Assembly: GCA_025362495.1 (NCBI GenBank)
Contig: JANYGI010000088.1
Location: forward strand, 1-45,540
Length of the DNA: 45,540 bases
From: Byssovorax sp.
Lineage (GTDB): Bacteria > Myxococcota_A > Polyangia > Polyangiales > Polyangiaceae
Reading direction: 5' to 3'
Positions within the stretch are counted from its first letter, which is position 1; each line of letters begins with the position of its first letter. This document shows, piece after piece, positions 22,931 through 31,918 of the stretch. The translations under genes were made by a program, and so were the position numbers. The notes beneath the pieces are model-generated. The model saw nothing but the letters and a program-made list of their open reading frames with translations, did no database searches and was not told the origin of the DNA.

Positions 22931-24952
22931 TCAGCGCGGGAGGACGAGCCGCATCGTGAAGATGTAATCGACGGACACGGGCTTTCCCTGGAGCGTGGCC
23001 GGAGCGTACTTGCTCGCCGCGAGGGCGTTCAAGACGGCCTGTTCCATGTGGGGAACACCCTTGACGATCCGACAGCCCGTGAGCGCGCCAGAGGTGGTGA
23101 CGACGCACTTGGCGATCACCGTGCCTTCGACCTTCGCCTCCAGGGCCTCTCGCGTGTAGGCCGGGGCCACGGCCGAGATCGGCGTCGGACGGGCCATCCC
23201 CTCTTCGAATCGCATCACCGCAGGAGGCGCCGCCGCGACGGGAGCCGCGGTGGGGACGACGGCCGCGACGGTGGGCGCGACCGTCGGCGGGGCGACGGCG
23301 ACGGGCGTGGCAGCCGGGCCGGTGTCGACCGAGGCGGCCGCCGTGGTGACGGCGGTGCCGGTGGCGATCGTCGGTGAAGCGTCGCCGTTCGCGGGCTCGA
23401 GCCGCAGCGTCGCCTTCTCGTCGTCGGGCGCCACGATGATGATCCCGGGCTTGAACCCGGCGCGCGTCGCGAGGAGCTTGTGCTCGAGCGTGGCGCCGGC
23501 GCCCTTCCAGACGAGCTCGCACGGGGTCGACAGGCAGACCTCGGTGCCGCGATCCGAGACGCGCGCGCCCGGCGGATCGGTCTCGATCCGCACGAGGCGC
23601 AGCCCCGCGGCGGGGTTCGACGCCGTGACGGCGAGCGCCGCGGCCGGCACCGCGACGGGCACGTACACCGACTCGATGATCCGCGGCTGGCTCGCGGCCT
23701 CCGGCGGCCGCCGCGCCAGCACGAGGGCCGCGCCGCCGCCGCCGATGAGCGCGGCCGCGAGCGCGACGGCGTAGACGCGGTACGCCGGGGCGGCCGGCGC
23801 TCGCCCGATCCCGGTGATCGTCGACGGTGCCTGCGGCGGAGCGAGCGAGTCGCCGCCGACGGAGGCCTGGGTCACCGACTGCGGGCCGCGCGACGAGGTG
23901 GGCCCGGAGCTCATCAACCCGGTGGGGCCGCCGTCGGGGCCCGAGCCCGTCGCCGCGCGCGGCCCCGACACCGACCGGGGCCCCGACTCGCCGGCCCGGA
24001 GCGCGGCGGCCTCGAAGTCGACCTTGGCGCGCGGCAGGCTCTCGAACGTGTCGGTGATGTCGCCGCCCGAGGCGCGCTTCAGCGCCTTGATCAGATCGCG
24101 CATCGACGCGTAGCGCTTGTCGGGGCTCTTCTCGAGGCAGCACATCACCACGGCCTCGATGCCGGGCGAGATCGACGCGCCCGGGTTGCGCGCGGCGAGC
24201 GGCGGGGGCGCGTCGTTCACGTGGGCGACGAGGGTGCTCATGCTCTGCCGCTTCTCGAACGGAGGCTTTCCGCAGAGCATTTCGTAGAGGATGATCCCCA
24301 CCGCGTAGACGTCGGTGCGCGCCGAGATCTCGCCGCTGGTGACCTGCTCGGGCGCCATGTACTTGGGCGAGCCCATGAAGACGCCGGTCTGGGTGAGATC
24401 CTGGCCCTTGCCGGTGACGTCTTTCACGAGGCCGAAATCGAGCACTTTGACGAAGTCCGTCTCCTCGCCGCGCTCGCACAGGAGCACGTTGCCGGGCTTC
24501 AGATCGCGGTGGACGACGCCGAGCGCGTGGGCCTCGTGGACGGAGCGGCAGATCTGCTGGGCGATGTGGCTGGCGCGGGCCTCGGGGATCGACCCTTCCT
24601 CGTGGATCGCACGGTGCAGCGTGCGCCCGTCGAGGTACTCCATCGCGATGTAATAGACGTCCTTCGCCTCGTCCTTGCCGTAGTCGAAGATGGTGACGGT
24701 GTTGGGGTGACTGAGCCGCGCGGCCGTCGAAGCTTCGAGCGAGAAGCGCTTGTGGAACTCGGGATCGCGGTTGCCCTCGTAGTTCGGGCTCAGCACCTTG
24801 AGCGCGCAGACCCGCCCGAGCGCCGATTGCTCGGCCTTGTAGACCTTGCCCATCCCTCCGCGCGCGATGAGCGAGACGATCGTGTACCGACCGTTGATCG
24901 TCATGCCGAGGAGCGGATCGGGCTCGTCCGCGCTGCCCTTGGTCTCGCTCAT
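22931..24952 (-). CDS. Ser/Thr protein kinase fused to PEGA-like and TonB C-terminal domains
   Basis: A 673-residue single-pass protein. The kinase domain (about 22-292) is intact: Gly-rich 'IARGGMGKVYKAEQ', Lys52, His148-Arg149-Asp150, Asp172-Phe-Gly and Ala200-Pro-Glu. A disordered Gly/Ser/Pro stretch leads to one membrane segment (about 393-413). Outside it are a PEGA-like beta module (about 451-518; 'RIETDPPGARVSDRGTEVCL'), an Ala/Pro/Thr linker and a TonB_C-type domain (about 585-672; 'ISAVAPAYTREALEAKVEGT', 'NALAASKYAPATLQGKPVS'). The topology puts the kinase in the cytoplasm and the TonB-like domain in the periplasm. I start at ATG 24952; longer frames run into ftsB. An active kinase linked to a TonB-like domain suggests sensing or control of an envelope partner. 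Confidence 0.88.
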   Translation of the reverse strand: MSETKGSADEPDPLLGMTINGRYTIVSLIARGGMGKVYKAEQSALGRVCALKVLSPNYEGNRDPEFHKRFSLEASTAARLSHPNTVTIFDYGKDEAKDVYYIAMEYLDGRTLHRAIHEEGSIPEARASHIAQQICRSVHEAHALGVVHRDLKPGNVLLCERGEETDFVKVLDFGLVKDVTGKGQDLTQTGVFMGSPKYMAPEQVTSGEISARTDVYAVGIILYEMLCGKPPFEKRQSMSTLVAHVNDAPPPLAARNPGASISPGIEAVVMCCLEKSPDKRYASMRDLIKALKRASGGDITDTFESLPRAKVDFEAAALRAGESGPRSVSGPRAATGSGPDGGPTGLMSSGPTSSRGPQSVTQASVGGDSLAPPQAPSTITGIGRAPAAPAYRVYAVALAAALIGGGGAALVLARRPPEAASQPRIIESVYVPVAVPAAALAVTASNPAAGLRLVRIETDPPGARVSDRGTEVCLSTPCELVWKGAGATLEHKLLATRAGFKPGIIIVAPDDEKATLRLEPANGDASPTIATGTAVTTAAASVDTGPAATPVAVAPPTVAPTVAAVVPTAAPVAAAPPAVMRFEEGMARPTPISAVAPAYTREALEAKVEGTVIAKCVVTTSGALTGCRIVKGVPHMEQAVLNALAASKYAPATLQGKPVSVDYIFTMRLVLPR

Positions 24953-25053
24953 CACCCCGTTGACGGCGGAGTATAGACGCGATGCGGCGCGGACTGCCAC
25001 CTCGGCGAGGGCTCCACTCGTGCTCGGCGCCGCGAGCGTCTCGTCGGGATCGG

Positions 25054-25353
25054 TCAGCGGCGCGTCTGGAACTGGAAGACGACCTCGGTCTGACGCACCA
25101 GGCCGAGGTTGTCGCGGGCGATGCGCTCGACGGCGCCGGGGTCGTCGCGGAGGCGGCCGACGCGGCCCTTGAGGGAGTCGATTTCGCGGCGCAGCGCGGC
25201 GTTCTCGTCGTCGACGTCGCCGAGCTCCTTCTCCAGGCCGCGCAGGCGCGGGAGGCCCTGGGGCGCGAAGATCATCACCGGGGCGCCGACCACGGCGACG
25301 ACCAGCATCGCCACGGGGAGGATGCGCTCGAGGAGCCGCGTCGTAGGCGTCAC
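25054..25353 (-). CDS. ftsB: FtsB/DivIC-type septum protein
   Basis: A small bitopic division protein that forms the FtsQ-FtsB-FtsL complex and helps activate septal peptidoglycan synthesis. From the GTG at 25353 it has 99 residues: a short N-terminus, one membrane segment ('ILPVAMLVVAVVGAPVMIF'), a coiled coil ('LEKELGDVDDENAALRREID' onward) and the conserved ending 'DPGAVERIARDNLGLVRQTE', matching the FtsB 'xExIEExARExLGLVKPGE' pattern. A longer TTG start at 25389 is possible, but that TTGACC sits where a -35 box for the GTG start would be. It lies 101 bases upstream of the kinase-TonB gene on the same strand and may be co-transcribed with it. Confidence 0.85.
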   Translation of the reverse strand: MTPTTRLLERILPVAMLVVAVVGAPVMIFAPQGLPRLRGLEKELGDVDDENAALRREIDSLKGRVGRLRDDPGAVERIARDNLGLVRQTEVVFQFQTRR

Positions 25354-25555
25354 CGTGTTCGCATCGCACGACCCGCGGCGCCCGGTCAACCTTTCGTCGC
25401 CGCTCCGTCGGTTGTGCTTCGCGACGGAGCAGAAGCTTGGCTAACATCCGCCCGCGCCGCGTCCTCGGGTCCTGGAATTGTGTCGCCACGGCGGCGACGT
25501 TCAGCAGGGTGGCACCCGGAAGGCGCGCGATCGGTACCGGCTCCGAGGAGACTCA

Positions 25556-28500
25556 ATGACGATCGATATCGTGCGAGGCGAGCTCGAGCGCCTCTTCTCG
25601 CTGGATGAAATGATGGCCCTGTCGCAGGACCTCCTCGGCTTCACGCCGGAGGAGATCGGCGGAGCCGCGTCGAAGGCGTCGTTCGCCCGCGCGCTCACGG
25701 ACCGCGCCCTCGAGGTCGACGCGATCGAGGCTCTGCTCGACGCGGTGCTGGCGTCGCGCACCGAGGTCGATCCCCGGATCCGCGAGCTCGGGCAGAAGGG
25801 CCTCGTCCTCCCCGAGGAGATCAAGGTCGGCGAGACGTTCGGCGCGTTCACGATCACCAGGAAGCTCGGCGAGGGCCCGCGCGCGTTCGTCTACGGCGCC
25901 ACGAAAGACGGCGCCGATCGCACGCTCAAGGTGTACCGGCGCGAGGCGACGCGCGACGCGCGGGCGGCGCGGCGGTTCCTCACCCGCGTGCGCCTCGCCG
26001 CGAAGGTCCGCCACGAGAACCTGCCCAGCGATCTCGAGGTCGGCATGGAAGGCGGCCGCGTCTGGGTGTCGTACGCGCCGATCGAAGGGCAGCCGCTCTC
26101 GGTGCGCATCGGGCGCACCGGCCCGCTCCACATCAACGAGGCGCGCAACCTCCTCCGCGGCGTGATCGGCGCGCTCGGCGCGCTCCACGACAAGCAGCTC
26201 GTCCACGGGGCGATCAAGCTCGACAACGTGATCGTGGCGCGCGGCGAGGGCGGGACGTCGCGGCCGGTCCTCGTCGACGTCGGCGGCGATCACCTGCTCG
26301 GCGGCGCGTGGTCGTCGGCGGCGCTCGCGAAGACGGCGAGCCCCGAGCAGCTCCGCGGCAAGACGGCCGACGCGTCGAGCGATCTCTACTCGTTCGGCGC
26401 CCTGATGTTCGAGGTCCTGACGGGCAAGCCCGTGTTCCCGGGCGACACCGGCGCCGACGTGGCGATCGGCCACCTGACGAAGGACGCGCCCGCGCCGAGC
26501 GTGACGGCGCCCCGCGGCTGGGTCGGCAAAGAGCTCGACGACCTCGCGCAGAAGCTCCTCCAGAAGACGGCGACGGCCCGCCCGAAGAACGTCGCGGCGG
26601 TGCTCGAAGCCCTCGAGCCGGCGGCGAAAGCAGCCGGGAAAGAGGCCAAGAAGGGCATCAGCGACGACGAGCTCAACGAGCGCGTCGATCTGCTCCTCGC
26701 CGATCCGGGCGACGGCCAGGCGGCCCTCGCCGTCGAGAGCGCGATCGAGCTCGGCGCCGACGCGCACAAGGTCGCCGACGCGTTCAGCATCGCCGCCGAC
26801 TCGATCGAGGAAGGCGACGACGAGATCTCCAAGATCAAGAACGTCGAGTTCAAGAAGTCGCTGCTGTTCCGCGCCGCGCGCATCTACGAGTCGACCCTCA
26901 AGGATCAGGCGAAGGCCGAGAGCGTCTACGCCTCGCTGCTCGAGCTCGATCCCGAGGACGACATCACGTTCACGGCCCTCGAAGAGATCCGGAAGCACCT
27001 CGGCAAGCACGAGGAGCTCGTCGAGATGCTCCTCAACCGCAGCGAGACGTCGACGAGCCACTCCGAGCGCGCCCGCGCCCTCAACGAGATCGGGCACCTC
27101 TACCAGCGCGATCTCGACGACAAGGAGCAGGCGGCCTTCGCCTTCGCCAAGGCCCTCGGGCAGGACACGCAGAACGACGGCTATGCCATCGATCTCGAGC
27201 GCGCCGCCGGCAGCGACATGAAGCTCTGGGCCGAGGCCCTGCAAGAGCTGAGCACCGCGTCGACCAACACCGAGATGCCGCCCGAGGCGAAGATCGCCCT
27301 CTTCACGCGGCTCGGGCGCTGGTACTCCGAGAAGGTCGCGCGGCCGGATCTCGGCCTCCCGTGCTTCCAGGCGGTGCTCTCGGTCGATCCCGCGCACGAC
27401 GGCGCGCTCGAAGGCACGGCGCAGGTCTACCGCCGCGCCCAGCAGTGGCAGGAGCTCGGGCAGGTGCTGATCGCCCGCGCCGATCGCGCGCCGACGCCCG
27501 CGCAGGCTCGCGACATCCGCGCCGAGGCCGCCGACATCCTCGAGACGCGCCTCAACGAGGCCGGCCACGCGCGCGATCTCTTCGAGCAGATCTTCGCCGA
27601 GGATCCCGGCCACCAGAAGGCGACGGACGCCCTCGCGCGCATCTACCAGCGCGCCGAGGACCACGCCGGCTTCGCCAAGATCCTCGAGCGCCGCGCCGAG
27701 GCCCTCCGCGGCGAGGCCAAGGTCGAGACGATCTGCAAGCTGGCCGAGCTCTACGAGGACCAGCTCAACAACCTCCCCGAGGCCACGCGCCGCTACGAGG
27801 CCGCGCTCGAGCTCGATCCCCAGGCGCTGACGGCGCTGCGCGGGCTCGACCGCATCTACAACCGCACCGGGAAGTACAAGGAGCTGCTCCACAACCTCGA
27901 GCGGCAGGTGTCGATCAGCGCGACGCCGCGGCAGAAGATCAAGCTCTTCGAGCGCATCGCCGGCATCCACGACGAGGAGTTCCTCGATCACATCAAGGCC
28001 GCCGAGGCCTACGAGGCGATCCTCCAGATCGACGGCGCGCACGAGGGCTCCCTCACCGCGCTGGTGCGCCACTACCGCGCGCTCGATCGCTGGGAAGACT
28101 GCGTCAGCCTCTACGAGAAGAACCTCCGCATCGCGACGGAGGACAAGCGCCGCATCGAGCTCCACCTGGCGATGGGCCGCGTGCTCGTCGATCAGGTCGG
28201 CTCGCCCGAGCGCGCGCGCCACGCCTTCGAGAAGGTGCTGGAGCTCGATCCCGATCACGCCGGCGCGCTCGAGTCGCTCGCCAGCGTGCGCGCCGCGACC
28301 GGCGACGCGATGGCCGCCCTCTCGGCGATCGAGTCGCTCGCCGCGCGCGCGACCTCGCCCGAGAGCAAGGCCGATCTCTGGATCCGCGCCGCCAAGATGC
28401 TCGAGGAGAAGGGCGATCGCGACGGCGCGATCGAGCGCTACAAGAAGGCCCTCGACGCCCAGAAGAACAACCTCGCCGCCGCCGCGGCGCTGCGCGCGGC

Positions 28501-30862
28501 CTACCTCCACCGGGGCGACGCGACGAGCGCGGTCGAGCTGATCGGCCGCGAGATCGAGTCAGCCGAGGGCAACCTCGCCAAGGCGCGCCTCTACGGCGAC
28601 ATGGCCGAGCTGCTCCGCGAGAAGCTCAAGGACAACGATCGCGCGAAGGAGGCGGCCACCAAGGCCGTCGATCTCGATCCGACCAGCATCCTCGGGCTGA
28701 TGATCACCGGCGACATCGCTTTCGACGCCGGTCGCTTCATCGAGGCCTCGAAGAGCTACGAGTCGATCGTCAACCGGGTCGACGCGCTCCCGAAGGCGCG
28801 CGGGATCCAGGTGCTGATGCAGTACGTCGACGCCCTCGGCAAGAGCGGAGGGACCGAGAAGACGGCCGCCGCCGCGAAGACGCTGCTGACGATGGCTCCC
28901 GACGATCCGGGCGCGATTCGCCGCGCGGCGAAGGCCAGCCTCGACACCGGCAAGGCCAAGGAGAGCGCCGCGCTCTACCAGGATCTCGTCGAGCGCTTCG
29001 GCGACACCCTCGAGACCGACGAGAAGGCCGAGACGATGCTCCGCTTCGGTGAGGCGCGTCTCAAGGCCGGCGATCCCGACGGCGCGATCTCCCCGCTCAA
29101 CGAGGCCTCGGACCTCGCGCCCGACTCGCCCGAGCCGATCCTCCTGCTCTGCAAGGTCTACGAGGCGAAGAAGGATTACGAAGAGGTGGTGCGCCTCAAG
29201 ACGCGGCGCCTCGACGTCGTCGGCGGCGACGAGCGCAGCGCGCTGCTCCTTGAGATCGGCGAGATCCTCGCGAGCCAGCTCAACGATCGCACCCGCGCCG
29301 CGAAGAGCTACGTCGCCGCGCTCGACGAGCGCCCCGACGATCGGAAGATCCTCACCAAGCTGATGCAGCTCTACAGCGAGGAAAAAGACTGGGGCAAGCT
29401 GGTCGAGGTCGTCGTCAAGCTCGCGAGCAAGGTCGACGACAAGAAGCAGAAGGCGAAGTACCTGCACACCGCCGCCATCGTGACCGCGCGCCAGATCGGC
29501 GATCTCGACAAGGCCGTGCAGCTCTACGACCAGGTCCTCGACCTCGATCCGTCGCTCGACAAGGCCCTCGCCGAGGCCATCGACATCCACGGCGACAAGA
29601 ACGATCACGAGGGCGTCGAGCGCCTGCTCAAGGTCGAGCTCGAGCGCGCGACCGATCGCGGCGACAACGCCATGATGCTCGCCACGTTCGAGAAGCTCGG
29701 CGTGCTCTACAAGGACAAGCTCGGCTGGACGGGCGAGGCCATCGACGCCTACGAGGCCGCGCAGACGCTCGAGCCGGACAACGACGTTCGCAACGAGCTG
29801 CTCGCGACGCTCTACGCGAGCGATCCGGCGCAGTACCTCGACAAGGCCGTCGCGGCGCAGACGCCGATCCTGCGGCGCCACCCCTACAAGCCCGACGCCT
29901 ACCGCCTGCTGCGCAAGCTCTACACGGAGTCGAAGCGCGCCGACGCGGCGTTCTGCCTCTGCCAGGCGCTGTTCTGCATGAACTTCGCCGAGCCCGACGA
30001 GGAGCGCTTCTTCCGTCGCATGCGCTCCGAGACGGCGGCCGCCGCGCAGGATCGCTTCAGCGACGAGGACTGGTCGGCGAGCGTGATGCACACCGACGCC
30101 GATCCGCTGCTCACGGCGATCTTCACGATCATCGAGCCCGCGGTGCTCAAGAAGAACGGGCAGGCGCTCGAGGCGCTCGGCTACCAGCAGGCCTACGCGC
30201 TCGATCTCTCGCGGCACCCGTACCCGATGTCGCAGACGCTGTTCTACGCGGCCGGCGTGCTCGGGATGGAGCCGCCGCTCACGTTCCAGAACCCCAACGA
30301 CGGGAGCGGCGTCTCGTTCCTCCACGCGCACACGCCGGCGATCGTCCTCGGCGCCGCGGCGCTGGCGACGGAGCTGCCGACGCAGGCCGCGGCCTTCATC
30401 GCCGCGCGCCACCTCACGTACTACCGCCCCGGCCTCTACCTGCGGCACCTCGTGCCGACGGGCACCGGCCTCCGCGCGTGGCTCTTCGCCGCGATCAAGC
30501 TGATCACGCCCGCGTTCCCCGTCGCCAAGGAGCTCGAGGGCCAGGTGAAGGAGAACATGGCGGTGATCGAGCCGATGATAGTTGGCCCGATGCGCGATCA
30601 GCTCGCGAGCGTGGTGACCAAGCTGCTCCAGTCGGGAGCGATCGATCTCAAGAAGTGGGTCGCCGCCGTCGACCTCTCCGCCGATCGCGTCGGCTTCATC
30701 ATCGCCAACGATCTCGAGCTCGCGAACGAGATGATCAAGGCCGCGGACGAGGCCTCGTCGGCCGTGCAGCAGAAGGAGCGGCTCAAGGAGCTGCTGCTGT
30801 TCGCCGTGAGCGAGGAGTACTTCGCGCTGCGGCAGAAGCTCGTGATCAACATCGACGCGTGA
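25556..30862 (+). CDS. giant pseudokinase-TPR scaffold protein (1768 residues)
   Basis: The start is the ATG at 25556 with GAGGAG 5 bases upstream; a longer frame upstream lacks such a site. Residues 1-75 are a compact helical domain. Residues about 97-355 have a kinase fold: Gly-rich 'KLGEGPRAFVYGA', Lys125, 'SDLYSFGALMFEVLTGKPVF'. The catalytic loop reads His217-Gly218-Ala219-Ile-Lys221 in place of HRDLK, so the catalytic Asp is lost; DFG is Asp241-Val-Gly and APE is SPE. From about 385 to 1500 is a very long array of TPR-like helical pairs ('AESVYASLLELDPEDDITFT', 'AEAYEAILQIDGAHEGSLTA', 'ARHAFEKVLELDPDHAGALE'). The last 250 residues form a conserved-looking non-TPR helical domain. No signal or membrane segment. 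A cytoplasmic scaffold role is inferred. Confidence 0.88.
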   Translation: MTIDIVRGELERLFSLDEMMALSQDLLGFTPEEIGGAASKASFARALTDRALEVDAIEALLDAVLASRTEVDPRIRELGQKGLVLPEEIKVGETFGAFTITRKLGEGPRAFVYGATKDGADRTLKVYRREATRDARAARRFLTRVRLAAKVRHENLPSDLEVGMEGGRVWVSYAPIEGQPLSVRIGRTGPLHINEARNLLRGVIGALGALHDKQLVHGAIKLDNVIVARGEGGTSRPVLVDVGGDHLLGGAWSSAALAKTASPEQLRGKTADASSDLYSFGALMFEVLTGKPVFPGDTGADVAIGHLTKDAPAPSVTAPRGWVGKELDDLAQKLLQKTATARPKNVAAVLEALEPAAKAAGKEAKKGISDDELNERVDLLLADPGDGQAALAVESAIELGADAHKVADAFSIAADSIEEGDDEISKIKNVEFKKSLLFRAARIYESTLKDQAKAESVYASLLELDPEDDITFTALEEIRKHLGKHEELVEMLLNRSETSTSHSERARALNEIGHLYQRDLDDKEQAAFAFAKALGQDTQNDGYAIDLERAAGSDMKLWAEALQELSTASTNTEMPPEAKIALFTRLGRWYSEKVARPDLGLPCFQAVLSVDPAHDGALEGTAQVYRRAQQWQELGQVLIARADRAPTPAQARDIRAEAADILETRLNEAGHARDLFEQIFAEDPGHQKATDALARIYQRAEDHAGFAKILERRAEALRGEAKVETICKLAELYEDQLNNLPEATRRYEAALELDPQALTALRGLDRIYNRTGKYKELLHNLERQVSISATPRQKIKLFERIAGIHDEEFLDHIKAAEAYEAILQIDGAHEGSLTALVRHYRALDRWEDCVSLYEKNLRIATEDKRRIELHLAMGRVLVDQVGSPERARHAFEKVLELDPDHAGALESLASVRAATGDAMAALSAIESLAARATSPESKADLWIRAAKMLEEKGDRDGAIERYKKALDAQKNNLAAAAALRAAYLHRGDATSAVELIGREIESAEGNLAKARLYGDMAELLREKLKDNDRAKEAATKAVDLDPTSILGLMITGDIAFDAGRFIEASKSYESIVNRVDALPKARGIQVLMQYVDALGKSGGTEKTAAAAKTLLTMAPDDPGAIRRAAKASLDTGKAKESAALYQDLVERFGDTLETDEKAETMLRFGEARLKAGDPDGAISPLNEASDLAPDSPEPILLLCKVYEAKKDYEEVVRLKTRRLDVVGGDERSALLLEIGEILASQLNDRTRAAKSYVAALDERPDDRKILTKLMQLYSEEKDWGKLVEVVVKLASKVDDKKQKAKYLHTAAIVTARQIGDLDKAVQLYDQVLDLDPSLDKALAEAIDIHGDKNDHEGVERLLKVELERATDRGDNAMMLATFEKLGVLYKDKLGWTGEAIDAYEAAQTLEPDNDVRNELLATLYASDPAQYLDKAVAAQTPILRRHPYKPDAYRLLRKLYTESKRADAAFCLCQALFCMNFAEPDEERFFRRMRSETAAAAQDRFSDEDWSASVMHTDADPLLTAIFTIIEPAVLKKNGQALEALGYQQAYALDLSRHPYPMSQTLFYAAGVLGMEPPLTFQNPNDGSGVSFLHAHTPAIVLGAAALATELPTQAAAFIAARHLTYYRPGLYLRHLVPTGTGLRAWLFAAIKLITPAFPVAKELEGQVKENMAVIEPMIVGPMRDQLASVVTKLLQSGAIDLKKWVAAVDLSADRVGFIIANDLELANEMIKAADEASSAVQQKERLKELLLFAVSEEYFALRQKLVINIDA

Positions 30863-30901
30863 CGCGCCGAGCGTAGCCCTCCGGGGCCTCGAACCTCTCC
30901 C

Positions 30902-30925
30902 GGGGCGGCGCGGATGCGCGGCCCC
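30902..30925 (+). terminator. GC-rich hairpin after the giant gene
   Basis: GGGGC(G)GCGC-GGAT-GCGC(G)GCCCC is a symmetric hairpin with one G-G mismatch, 39 bases after the stop of the 1768-residue protein. It is followed by A6, not T6, so termination would be of a non-classical or Rho-assisted type. The rest of the 294-base gap up to 31156 holds nothing I can identify. Confidence 0.35.
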
Positions 30926-31156
30926 AGGGAAAAAATCTCGCCTCCAACACTTCCTCCATCGGTGGCAACCGGCGCCAGAACAGGTCGTCGTCGGTGGCCG
31001 TGCGCGGGCTCGGCGCCAATCCACTTCCGCGTGATTGCCGCCCCATCTTCCGCACGGTAGTTCTCGCCTCCCGATGGCGACCACCGACTCCACGCTTCGA
31101 TCTGCGCCGCGCGCCGCGGCTCTCGCGCCGCCCTCGCGACGCGCAGGGAGCGGCTC

Positions 31157-31867
31157 GTGAGCGCAAAGGCCGAGGCCGGCCCCTCGCCGTTCGCGCTGCT
31201 CTTCGCGCCCGATCGCGGCATGGATCGCCAGGCGCGCGTGGGGCGCGTGGGGCGGCTTTTCGTCTTCGCGTGGCTCTGCGCCCTGCTGCTCGGCGCCGCG
31301 CTCGCGTACCGCGTCGACGCGAGGAGCGTGACGCTGCAGAAGCTCGAGATGAGCGGCCAGCTCCAGACGATGAGCGATCGTCAGGTCGCCGACGAGACCC
31401 ATAACGCCGAGCGCGTCTCCGAGGTCGTGAGCATCGCCAGGGGCGTCACTTCGGTGCCGCTCCAGCTCGTCACCACGAGCCTCGCGGTCGTCGCGCTGGT
31501 GTGGTTCCTCCGTGGCCGCATCAAGGGCAGCGCCGTCGTGCCGGTCGCAGCGGCGACGCTCCTGCCCGGCGCGATCGCCAACCTCCTCGACGCGGCCATC
31601 GCGTTTCGCCACGAGGCGCTGCCGCCCGACGGCGTCGCGCTCGCGCCGCGATCGCTCGGCGCGATCCTCCCGCTCGTCGGCCACCCGCTCGTGGGCCCGT
31701 GGCTCAAGCTCGGCGGCGCGCTCGATTTCTTCTCGCTGTGGGCCGCGCTGATGCTGGCCTTCGGCGTCGCCGCGGTCGGACAGATACCGCGCCGCAACGC
31801 GCTCACGGGCACGCTGGTCGCGTGGGCTTGCTATCAGCTCCTCACGCACGTCGCGATGAAAGGGTGA
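31157..31867 (+). CDS. multi-span membrane protein of unknown function
   Basis: A 236-residue protein starting with GTG 31157, preceded by GGGAG. It has a soluble N-terminus of about 30 residues, a first membrane helix ('LFVFAWLCALLLGAALAY'), a charged loop of about 45 residues containing 'ETHNAERVSEVVSIARGV', and three or more further helices ('LQLVTTSLAVVALVWFL', 'VVPVAAATLLPGAIANLLDA', 'FSLWAALMLAFGVAAVG'). This layout resembles YIP1-domain (DUF1282-like) membrane proteins. It is 51 bases upstream of the MacA-like gene and co-directional with the exporter, so it may be an accessory subunit, although the link is only positional. Confidence 0.72.
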   Translation: MSAKAEAGPSPFALLFAPDRGMDRQARVGRVGRLFVFAWLCALLLGAALAYRVDARSVTLQKLEMSGQLQTMSDRQVADETHNAERVSEVVSIARGVTSVPLQLVTTSLAVVALVWFLRGRIKGSAVVPVAAATLLPGAIANLLDAAIAFRHEALPPDGVALAPRSLGAILPLVGHPLVGPWLKLGGALDFFSLWAALMLAFGVAAVGQIPRRNALTGTLVAWACYQLLTHVAMKG

Positions 31868-31918
31868 CGCGACGATCTGCCGGGGTTCGCCCCGCGGCAG
31901 GCTCGCTGGAAGAACGAC

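Noticed and set aside
22931-25489. Extending the kinase to an 852-residue frame.
   Set aside because: The extra N-terminal residues overlap ftsB in another frame and have shadow-like composition; the kinase fold begins right after the ATG at 24952.
30875-30905. GGTTCGAGGCCCC on the minus strand, resembling a tRNA T-arm.
   Set aside because: The flanking bases do not form the T-stem, and no D-arm, anticodon arm or acceptor stem can be placed.
30846-31166. A 106-codon minus-strand frame containing 'DDDLFWRRLPPMEEVLEARF', which looks protein-like.
   Set aside because: It overlaps the end of the giant gene, its third codon positions are less GC-rich than in real genes here, no ribosome-binding site is visible, and no family is recognised. 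It could be revisited with proteomics.
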